Below the pieces are notes generated by a model. That model was not told the DNA's origin. It did not search any database and saw only the letters and a program-made list of their open reading frames with translations. From NCBI GenBank assembly GCA_020747065.1, contig JAGMVK010000021.1, forward strand, positions 1 to 64,000: a DNA stretch of 64,000 bases, in the 5' to 3' direction. This document shows, piece by piece, positions 54,890 to 64,000 of the stretch; within the stretch, counting starts at the first letter, position 1; the number at the start of each line of letters is the position of its first letter. A program made the translations under genes and the position numbers. This stretch comes from Cadophora sp. MPI-SDFR-AT-0126. Taxonomy: Eukaryota; Ascomycota; Leotiomycetes; Helotiales; Ploettnerulaceae.

Positions 54890-56120
54890 ATGCAGTGGAA
54901 CTCAGTCTTATATTCATTGTTCGTTCAACATGTTTCTGGCCAAGCGATGGCACCTATGCTACGTTTCAGCTGTTCGCAGCTGGTTGTGGATCGTCTGGAC
55001 CCCCTTGTGAATCCAGGCGTAGTACCATCGCCACACATTCATCAAATCGTCGGAGGGAATTCCTTTCAACCATCCATGTACCATGAAACGCACGATCTTG
55101 TCTCAAACTCCACTTGCACCAGCTGCACATTCTCGGAAGACTTCTCTAACTACTGGACCGCTGTTCTTTATTTCCGAGCCCGGAATGGAACATTCAAACG
55201 CGTACCCCAACTCGCCGAAGAGGGTCTCCGAGCAAATGGTGGAATTACGGTCTACTATATCCCCTCGACCAACAGCAATTTATCAGTCACTGCTTTCAAG
55301 CCTGGGTTTCGGATGCTTGTCGGAGACGCGTCCTTGAAATCGCCTGGCACTGCCCACAAAGTGTGCCATCGTTGCATGCCACTTACCGGAGACAACAGCA
55401 ATATCAACTGCGGGGCGCCAGACGCACAAACACTACCTGAGAAGCCCTGTGTTGGCGGCATACGGTCGATTATCACTTTCCCTACCTGTTGGGATGGCCA
55501 GAACCTAGATAGCCCAGACCACGAGAGCCATGTCACGTACGGAACAGGTTCAAAGGAAAATGACGTCGGCCCAACTGGAACTTGCCCGTCTAGCCACCCT
55601 GTTGTCTTACCGCAGCTCATGTATGAAGTCTTATGGGATGTAAGTCTAGCTTCCAGATTTTGCTTTTAGCTACACTTCCACAATTCATATGCTAAAGGCT
55701 TATTCTTGCAGACTCGATCATTCACCAAAGACCTATGGCCCGAAGATGGCTCGCAACCATTTGTGTGGAGCACCGGTGATAGGTAGGGTCCAGCCCGCTT
55801 CATGTATCCACGGACAGTCGATAAATATCAGAGGACTGACATGCAATAGCAAAGGATACTCGCAGCACGGAGACTACGTCTTCGGCTGGAAAGATGATTC
55901 TCTGCAACGCGCGATGGACGCTAGATGCACGGGTGATATTTGTACGGCTTTGAAAAGTCAAACATCGGATGAAGCAATGAAATGCACAAAGGCGCAGATG
56001 GTAGATGATGATCTCGATGGATGTAAGTTGCGCATTGCTTGATGAGATCGTGTGAAAATCCAATGAAGCTAATTACAAACAGGGTTGACTACACTTCCGG
56101 GCAATCGTATGATATCGTGA
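54890..56120 (+). CDS. DUF1996-domain secreted protein
   Basis: Four exons (54890-55639, 55712-55782, 55850-56022, 56083-56120) give 343 residues. The DUF1996 domain is complete: [105 protein letters not shown], and after splicing [35 protein letters not shown]. The last exon adds WLTTLPGN, a common ending. These proteins are extracellular in fungi and their biochemical role is unknown. The first 19 residues ([19 protein letters not shown]) would be the signal peptide, though a weak one, so an upstream exon is possible. Confidence 0.88.
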
Positions 56121-57054
56121 TGGAAAATGTGGCGTATTCAATATTCATGGCGGGCTATATTTGCGTTGTCAACTGAGGAAAGCTCTTGCTGAGCGATTTA
56201 ATTAATTCAACCTGGATGCTGGTCCGAGTCAGTTGGACGGGGAGCGACAGGGAAGATTTTCATAAGTGCTTGGAATCTGAAGTAATCATGTTTCGAGAAA
56301 GATCAAATCGAATTTCTCATAATGAAACAAAACAAAGGTCCATGTCAACGTGGACTTGTGAAGAGCTGTGTATATCCGGCCTTGGTGAGACTAGTATAGG
56401 AACTTTAGCTTAATTTTCTGGCAACGAGGGTTGTCGGAATAAAGACAGCGGTGATGAACAGCAAAAAGGAGACACAAGTAAAGACTAAAGTACTGTAAAA
56501 AAAAAAAAACTCGTGAAATGAGTAGACGTACGCAATTCCGCGTGTTTCCCAAGAATAAACCTAGACGAGCTCGGCACCCCTTTTCCAGCGAAACATGACC
56601 TGCGACACTCCTCACCCTCGACCAACGACCTGACAGGAAAACATAGGTGTACAGGTCAAGTCATTCATTCAAGGAAGGACTTACAGTGCAGGATGATGAC
56701 CATTCTGATCCTGTATAATAAGTGCTGCAGGAGAACTACCAGAAATATCCTCTTGACGCTCCATCACCAAAGCTCTGTTTCCAATCACCGAGGATAATAC
56801 CCCCCAGGTCTCTACAGCAGCTATCCTGCTGGCCTGTTTCTGCGATTTTGGCTCGTCTTGATGAATGAAAGTGATGAGATCAGAGATTTTTCAGTTCCGA
56901 TACTGAGTAGGTACGGGTGAGGGAAGTAGGCGAAGGAATAGCTGGTGAGATGGCCTCCGAGTGTATATGTGAAGTCGAAATCGAAATCGAATCATGGGGA
57001 GAACTTAACGTCGATATTCCGCCGAGCCTATGTTCGACCTCTGCCGGTGGTGGC
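56121..57054. other. Convergent intergenic region
   Basis: Between two 3' ends. It contains a 12-base A run near 56498. No gene supported. Confidence 0.45.
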
Positions 57055-58689
57055 TTATCGCTGGACGCGACCATTGTGCCTGCCTAGACTCACAAGATGT
57101 GAGGATAAACTATCTGAGTTGTCTGGGCCGAGTTCTCCTCGAGCAATCAATGGAACCAATTCGACAAGATGCCTGGTCTCTAAGTCCATCACATTACTCG
57201 TATCGCTATCTTCCATCGAAAAGTCCGAGGGGATTCCTGGGACGTGAAGTTGGCCTTTGTTGTTGCCAGCCGAGAAATTCGCTGTCAAAAATGCAGCCCA
57301 TATCCACAGAACATCGAGGTCTTCGTAGAAGATTTGAGCACCATCAATAACTAGACGCTCTCCATTGATTTTCCAGAACACAGCCAGCATTGCTGTTCCT
57401 TTTGACTGGTCCCAGAGACGAAAGGTGACACTCAACAGAGATGAGGTTTCAATACTATAAAGAACGATCTGCTCTGCACCTTTCTGTCGACTTATCCGCA
57501 AGGAATGCTCGTATAGCTCAACATCTCTGATTTTTGGCCTTCCACCATTGATAGAAATACGCAGCTTATCATGGAGAAGACAGACGCCGGGCGATCGTTC
57601 AATAGTCCTAGGCACTGCCGAAACCATATGTTTGATTTTTGCCAAATGGAGTGCTATAAGGGAAAGTTCGTGCAGGTCGTTCAAGTTGTAGCTTCCGAGC
57701 TCTATCTGGGGCATTTCATAGTTCTCTGGATCTCTGAGACGTAATTGAGTTAGGTCGGGAACTTTTTCTAATTCGTGTCCATCCGTGTCAATGTACGCAT
57801 GCCAGGTCTTAACCAGAACAATCCGGTACGCACAAAATGCAACTTCCTTCGGCTCGCCATTTGGACGTAAGAATCGGAAGACATAACGTGTTTTAGGCAA
57901 TAGAGACGATTGTTGTATGGGAGGTCCCAGTCTTGTCATAGTCAGCAGAGGACCAGTCAGAAGACCGAATCGATAGCTCACTCAGGAGACTTTCTCGTCT
58001 CAATCGCTGCCATCGCATACATCCACATAGTCTCGCATTCCAACATCGCTTCGCTCAAGATTTCACGGACATGTTCATCGTAGGGATTCAATTCTAGTTC
58101 GCGTAGTGCATCCAGAAATTTCGCTATCAGTATGCCTGATATCTTTTTTCGCCTCGTTCCTCCGCTATCGTACTGGTTTACTGCAGATAAAAGGGCAGGG
58201 AATAGCTTGCAGGTCGAGTAAATGCAACTTATTCGACGAAGAAAAGTACCACCAGCCATATGTTTGTGACGCCATACATAGAATGAGGGTCCTGTGGTAT
58301 GACGGAGTATCGATAGACTGAGCGTCTCGAGCCTAGGTCTAATGTTTTCCAGGGCCGTGGCCATTGGGCCTGGGATGGAAGATGCTTTCCCCAGATCTTG
58401 AGACACTAACCACAAGTGACATGATAGTGCTATTGCTAACTGCTGTTCGAAGGAGATCTCTGGTTGGTCCATTAGGTCGTGGGCTACAAGAGTAAATGTT
58501 CATCCAAGCATTCGGGACTTTCGTGTACGTCGCAAACTTGATCGGCGCCTCCAGTAAGCTCAAAGTCAAAAAGGCTGAACTGAGTTGGCCTACGGACTCA
58601 CGAGGCTCTTGCAGGACTTGTAGAAGGGCTGTCTGAAAGGTGGGCCTCCACGCGTGGCAGGCCACCTGGAGGCCCACCTGGTACACCAT
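57055..58689 (-). CDS. Unknown fungal protein
   Basis: Three exons on the minus strand (58689-58602, 58483-57982, 57931-57055) give 488 residues. The family is not recognised. The N-terminal third is helical (ISFEQQLAIALSCHLWLVSQ, ILSEAMLECETMWMYAMAA). The C-terminal half looks like a beta-rich domain (RYVFRFLRPNGEPKEVAF, LRISINGGRPKIRDVELYEH, TAMLAVFWKINGERLVIDGA). The exon joins give smooth text (LLQVLQEP to PHDLMDQPEIS; RKSPE to LGPPIQQ) and use good GTGAGT/GTGAGC donors. The start is less sure: exon 1 contains a 12-bp hairpin and could be preceded by others. No signal peptide or membrane segment is evident. Confidence 0.62.
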
Positions 58690-59110
58690 GAGGTGCTGTC
58701 AAGTGGCTGAGCAAGGAACTATTTCTTTCTGGTGGGAAAGGCGAAAGGAGGCTTTTGAGGCGTACTTGTGATTCGCCTGTGCGACAGCTTGTGGGAGGAC
58801 AGTGAGTGCTCATTTGCCCCTCAACCGAACGTATCATGATGTACTCCCACACGGGCCTGCCAAGGCTAAAGGAGGCCCTCCTTCCCTCCTCATTCAAAGG
58901 CCTTCATCGCTCGCGAAGTGCGTCTTCCAATTCAGTCAATTTCTCGTCATCATCAATTGTCTATTAAAGCTTATCTCTTCAAGTGGTGTACCGCACCAAG
59001 TTCCCAAACCTCCCTAGGAGGTTTGGTAATAACTTCTCCACCTACAGCCTGGTCTCAGCCGGGTTATCCAGCCCGGTTGCTGCAACATCTTCAAGCAGAA
59101 TGGTCTGCAC
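58690..59110. other. Divergent intergenic region
   Basis: Upstream of both the unknown gene and the C2H2 gene. It may contain an unrecognised first exon of the latter. Confidence 0.35.
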
Positions 59111-60274
59111 TTGGTAGTTGACGATGGTAGCTTCAATAGTTTGTTCGATGTCAATGTTGTTACTTGTTGTTTCCCTATCCCCACTCCCCCTTTCGATAAG
59201 CCCTGGAAGTTCCCCGGCGAGGATGAGCACGATCAGAACACCAATGGAATTCTCGCAGATACCCCTCCTTGGATCGCTCAATCATGCTCCAACTCATACA
59301 ACTTCGATCCCTCTACTCAAAATCAAGTACATGACGCATTCCCTCCAGAGCTCCCACAAGAAGCTTCAGCCGACCATGTGCTGAAGTCCTGCTACGAGTA
59401 CTGGAATCCAACTCCCGCAGATTATATCTGGTCTTCGGAGTTGAGTGCATATGAGAAGTCACTGCCCTGCGACTTACCCCAAAGTTCACAAGACAATCTT
59501 GTTCCAGACCCATCCGGTTGTTGCAAACCGTCAAGCACTGGAGGCATGTGTTTCCCTGCAATGTCTCCTCTTTCTGCAGAAACCTCCTCAAGCCAAGAAG
59601 CCGACGAATCTGGGGCATCAATGACAAATTATACTACTGATAGCATGTTCACGAGTATTTCTTCTTCGGCCACCAGCTCCCCAATCAAGCGGCGATCTAC
59701 TAGCGTCAACGGAGTTTATGACGAGGAAAAAGACGCAAAGCGAATGCGGCGGTCTCCATCGTGCACATGTCACTGGGAGAACTGTGCTGAGTACTTTGGA
59801 GACTTACAGAGTCTAAGGTATGACTTCCCCAGGATTATGACCCAAGGTCGGTTACTGAAAATGGTGCAGAAGTCACGTACGTTCCCATACTCGCTCAATA
59901 TCCACGTGCCTTTGGAGAGGCTGCTCCCTTGTCACAAAGAACATGTCGACCTTGAAGTGAGCAGCAAATTCCATGATGTCCCTTGGGACTACAACAACTA
60001 ATTTAGGAACAGTAAGCACCTAGATACTCATATCAAACCCCATATCTGCACACAGTGTCAGCATCAAGCAGCAACAGCACGGGACCTCACCAGGCACAGT
60101 CAATCTCATGGCAGGCAACACGGTAACAATCTTTTCTACTGCCCGTTTTCTGCATGTCCATGGAGTATTGGAGGAGCAAAAGGTCCATTCGGACGTCGTG
60201 ATAATGCAACACGCCACATGGCTCGGAAACATCCAGGGGTCGACGCCGGACCTATGACAGGAATATTTCAATAA
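59111..60274 (+). CDS. C2H2 zinc-finger transcription factor (start not resolved)
   Basis: Two exons, up to 59817 and 60007-60274. The first frame is open from at least 59111 but has no early in-frame ATG, so the true start or a first exon is upstream or different. The N-terminal 200 residues are Ser/Pro/Asp-rich, as in activation regions. A basic patch (KRRSTS, KDAKRMRRSPS) may be a nuclear signal. Zinc-finger pairs are CHWENCAEYFGDLQSL, joined by the 189-bp intron to RNSKHLDTHIK; then CTQCQHQAATARDLTRHSQSH; then CPFSACPWSIGGA with RRDNATRHMARKH. The set resembles fungal regulators with two or three C2H2 fingers at the C-terminus. The intron may hide a further small exon. Confidence 0.7.
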
Positions 60275-62630
60275 GGGAACATCACAACACCGCCGAACAA
60301 CAACGTACAACAACGTACAACAACACATCAAATAACTATGAAGCTACTCATCGGGAAGGTGCTTCTGCTGGGCAATTCTCTTTTTTTGGACGATCACTTG
60401 GACCACCCACACCTAAACAATATTACCAGCAGTGCTTCCTTGTTAGGCTGCTACAAGGTTGTGGCTCAAGTCGCCAGGATGATTAGTATCATCGCTGTTA
60501 TACCTGGTGCAGTCTCGGCTGGCCGTCCCGGACTGGAAGATTGTTCGAGCGGGGACCTTTCACTAACTGCCGGAGGATTTGGTCTCTTTTGTAACAACCC
60601 GAATCATGGGGAAAACTACAGCAATGATCCATGGATTATTGAACTTTTTTTTATTGGGAAGATCCGATGACGATTTTCTTCGGGTAAACCTTCGATTTGG
60701 TACTTCTGGAACTCAGTGCTAAGGAGATTAGGACACCATTATCCATGATACAGCGAGTCGGAGTTTGTTCGGCTCAACTCTCGACTTTCCGGTTTCGATA
60801 CAGCCCGTTCTGAGGTCTTGGAAAGTCAACTCACAGCTGCCTTCGACGTCCATTATATTTCATTAGTCAGGCATTCTACTTTCGACTACTGCTCACTTCG
60901 TGCGAATCGATCCAACGGGTCAGAGATGACAATTAACGACACGCCTCGGCAACTTTAGTTCCAGGGTGGCTTTCCAAGCACTCCCTCCGTGCACCCACTT
61001 GTCTTGAATTTGGTCTACTCTATCTTATGCGATTTTCTCTGCTTTTTTCTTTCCGTTTGGGGTTCTTCTCTATCTCGATTTCCATTGTTTTGTTTCTTCT
61101 CCTTTACCAATTTCTTCTTTTCGACTCTTCTATTTGACGCTTTTCGCTCTGCTTGTACACACCCTTTGACACGCTTGTCATTGGAACGATATGTCATGTA
61201 GAAGAAGTTAGTTGTGGGCTCGGGCATACTACTGTTTTCGTTCTCGTTTACTTGAAGCGAAGTGGATCAGGTGGTGCGCGATAGTCGGCGTTGATTTTCG
61301 TTCGGATTTAGCACACAACACCAAAAAAACAAGAACCACTGTCTTTACCATTGATCGAAGCGCCCTTTCTGAAACCTTATAAAAGATAAGGAGTGACATC
61401 ATCCAAGTGTCGCACCTGGCAAACGTGCTTGAGAACGGTCTCTGAACCCCGCCATCCCGCATCAAGAATTTCTTGAACCTTCCCGTCAGCAACCCCCTCC
61501 TACACACACACAGGCAGCAGACCCCTCACGGCGTAAAATCTAGAAACATGTTCCAAGGTCCCAGACTTTCACTCCTGCGTTAAAATTCTTGACCATGTAC
61601 TCGATTCTATCCAGGCCACTGTTCTCAAAAGCCACATCAAGTCTCAAGATTGCAGAAGTCCCCCTTCTTGAGTGCCCGTCGTGATAACTTGGCGATTCCT
61701 GCTTTCACCTGTCACACTGGGTGTTCGCAAGACTATGAACACCAGATCAGTCTTCGACCCGTAGACACCAGCTGCAAGCGATGCGTCAATACCCAGATCA
61801 CGCAAATTCAACCTTTCCCCCATGCTCCTCCTCCCCTTTCTATCTCCGTCCCTCTTCCCCGGGTTCTAAATGCCCGCCTGACCATCGAATTCTCACCACC
61901 ACCAATATTGCGCCTGTGCAAAACACCATCTGCTTTACATACACGGCATAATTTTGCTTGTTATCGAGGTTTAAAGCTTCGGGATCGAGACAAAGAATAC
62001 TTAAGGAATATTTTCTTGATGTTGAGGAAGATGCTGGCAATAGTGGCGCTGAAGACCTTGAGAAGCCTTTAGATTTGTGCTGCTGGCTATGGGGGAATAA
62101 TTCCAGACAGAGAGATGATGCCAGAGTGAAAGTGGTCCAAATTCTCGACAGTGGTCTTTCGTCGTGGCCTTTTCTTTGGATTCTTTAAAACGGAAGCCGT
62201 ATCTTTGCTCATGTGACAGATAATCTCGTCGCCTTTTTGACCTACAGCTTTGAGTGGGTCTATTTACTTGATACACACTAAACTCAGAGAAGGAGAGAAT
62301 CAAGGAGGTCAAGCTCAAGCAAAATCATGAAGTGCATGCTATCATCTCACAAATCACCCACAATCAATCCGCAGAAGCTGTATCAGCTCAAGCGAGCTTC
62401 AACCCCATCACCAGCCTCACCGAGCAAGCACCAATCTCATGAATCTCTATATGCATCATCAACTCAATTATAATACAAATACAATCATTTTCATCCCAAG
62501 ACAGAAAATTCTAGTTGATATACACAGCGACAGACCGTCTAACTACCAAACTAGCCCAGCCTTACGTCCAACCACGTCGTATCTACCAAACCAAGCCATC
62601 ACCACAGAAAAGAGTCAAAGGGAAAGGGTT
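60275..62630. other. Long region without a supported gene
   Basis: It includes ACAACAACGT repeats at about 60300-60320, a 110-codon frame at 60338-60670 and a 140-codon frame at 61650-62072, both without motifs. The right end is the 3' flank of the Ala-rich gene. Confidence 0.4.
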
Positions 62631-64000
62631 TTAGGCGCAGTTTACTACGGCGTCGGCCGCGCCGGCTGCTACTACGGCGGGAGCGGCGGCTTGGGCGGCC
62701 TTTCCTGCTTTTCCGGCTTTGTTCTGTTGGGGTGACGTTAGTGTATGGGGTTTAGGGATGTGGGGGAAGAGGTGGGAAGGAGAGGAGAATGAACTTACGG
62801 CTTTTCCGCCTGTAGCGGGGGCGGTGGCATTTGCGGCTCCTGCTACGTCTCCAGCCTATGTATCGAGTTAGTTTGAGTGCTTTGAACCGATTGAATTTCG
62901 TGTGTTGGTAGGAAGGGGAATGATCATAGGGGTGGAGAGGCATCCTCGGAGTCGAGTAGGGAGAAGGACAGAGAACTTACAGCGACATCAGCGGCTCCTG
63001 CTCCTGCAGCGGCGGCGGCGGCAGCGGATGCCTATGACATTGTTAGTACGATGTCTTGAGTTTCTGTGTTATGGGAGGTCAACGAACCTTAGCTGCCTTC
63101 TTTCCAGCCTTGGTCTAGCAGGTTGTCAGTAAATGGCATTTCAGTGAATTGAAGAACCAAAACTTACTGCTTTTCCATCTGTGGCTGTTGCAGCACCATC
63201 AGCGGCGGCTTCTGCGTCTGCGGCCTGGGTTAAAAAAAAAAAGTCAGTTGCGTGTCTTCGGTGGTACGCCGCCGAGGAGTTGGGTGTATCAAGCTATCAA
63301 ATTTTGGAATTACTTACAGCTGGATCAGCAGCTACAGCGTCAGGAGCAGCAGCAGCATCAGCAGCGGCGGCATCGGCGGCAGCAGAAGCCTATGTTCAAA
63401 TTAGGTCTATTGTAAATTTTAATTATGTAGCAAAGTCAACGAACCTTCGCAGCCTTGGCAGCTGCCTTTGCCTGCAAATCGTTAGCTTTGAAACGGTAGG
63501 ATGAGCAGAATGAACTTACAGCTTTCTTGCCTGCCTTTCCACTTGATGCAGCCTGTGATATGTTGTCAGTACGATGCACTTGCGGGCAGAGATTCGCGGC
63601 TCGCTCAAGTGAACGACATCTCGCAGAAGGTTAGACGGAATGGCAACTTACGGTCGCGGCACCAGCGGTAGCAGTTCCGTTCTTCTTCTTTCGTGTCTCA
63701 AGAACAGGAAGATCTCGGAGACCAATGGAAGCCAAGTCGATTCCCGTAAGACCCTTGACGATATTGGCGAGTTGCTCGTCCTGAGTGAGATCTGCCTTCT
63801 GTGCGGATTGCTGGCTAGCAGCTGCAGTGGCCTATTTCTCGTCAGATCATACTAAGAGGTTTGTGATGGGTCACTGACCTTGCCCTTCTTTCCCGTGGCG
63901 GCACCGGTAGCATTTTTGGCATTTGCGGTAGCATCAGCAGCTTGTGCACCTTTACCCTTCTTTCCTGCTGCCGCAGTCGCGTTATTGGCACCGGCAGTGA
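62631..64000 (-). CDS. Ala/Lys/Gly-rich protein encoded by repeated small exons (5' end outside the window)
   Basis: Ten exons are visible on the minus strand: 64000-63879 (continues right), 63831-63652, 63552-63520, 63471-63445, 63389-63318, 63224-63168, 63114-63088, 63031-62981, 62855-62799 and 62723-62631. Every complete exon is a multiple of three (180, 33, 27, 72, 57, 27, 51, 57, 93 bases), and all introns are phase 0 and about 48-100 bp. The 60-residue exon has the only complex sequence (DEQLANIVKGLTGIDLASIG, LRDLPVLETRKKK). The rest is Ala/Lys/Gly, for example AKAAAKAAK, TKAGKKAAK and TATDGKA. Exons repeat as a three-part module: a 9-residue Lys exon, an ASAAA exon, and an exon ending GKA. 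The family is unknown; histone-H1-like or antifreeze-like composition is superficial. Low complexity makes homology searches unreliable. Confidence 0.75.

Noticed and set aside
60338..60670. 110-codon frame with a hydrophobic stretch, possible small secreted protein
   Set aside because: The hydrophobic part is internal, not a normal signal peptide, and there is no family match or clear leader.
61650..62072. 140-codon plus-strand frame
   Set aside because: Biased low-complexity reading of C/T-rich DNA, with no motif or splice support.

Overview
The window is nuclear DNA of a filamentous ascomycete (Pezizomycotina). The genes carry many 45-190 bp GT-AG introns with CTAAC/CTAAT-like branch points, and the families are typical of these fungi: a Zn2Cys6 regulator, a PDR-type ABC transporter, HET and patatin proteins, a DUF1996 protein and an SP-family MFS transporter. 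A leotiomycete is my guess, but it is inference only. Splice models were built by hand from reading frame, splice sites and protein continuity. Each stated length is a whole number of codons, but none has transcript support.

Layout. 0-9 kb: the tail of an unknown gene, a GliT/TrxB-like reductase, an MFS sugar transporter and an ACC deaminase (acdS). 9.6-18.1 kb: slx1 (minus) and a large KDM5-type histone demethylase. 19-22.3 kb: a 264-bp TA-flanked MITE and two tandem copies of a small Cys-rich gene, the first broken by frameshifts. 22.7-29.4 kb: a 6.7-kb segment bounded by 65-bp terminal inverted repeats and TA dinucleotides. It holds the 5' half of a Tc1/mariner-type transposase, a relic of a HET-domain gene and an apparently intact 1310-residue patatin-like phospholipase gene. 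30-35 kb: small ORFs and a MYND-like/SET protein. 35.5-43.6 kb: a secreted acidic protein, SF3A3 and FAL1/eIF4A3 in divergent orientation, and a coiled-coil/NYN-like/CCCH protein. 44.9-53.5 kb: a Zn2Cys6 regulator transcribed away from a PDR ABC transporter, with a duplicated CGG-N4-CCG block between them. 54.9-60.3 kb: a DUF1996 secreted protein, an unknown fungal protein and a C2H2 regulator. 62.6-64 kb: the 3' part of an Ala/Lys/Gly-rich gene built from tiny phase-0 exons in repeated three-exon modules; it continues past the right edge.

How parts fit together. The regulator/ABC pair looks like a local efflux-control unit. SF3A3 and FAL1 share a 298-bp divergent promoter and both concern RNA processing. 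The patatin gene inside transposon-like ends is the most unusual arrangement: an immunity- or allorecognition-type effector apparently carried as cargo by a disabled Tc1/mariner-like element. The modular Ala-rich gene is the second strongest oddity. No tRNA, rRNA, CRISPR array or Starship-type tyrosine-recombinase captain was recognised.
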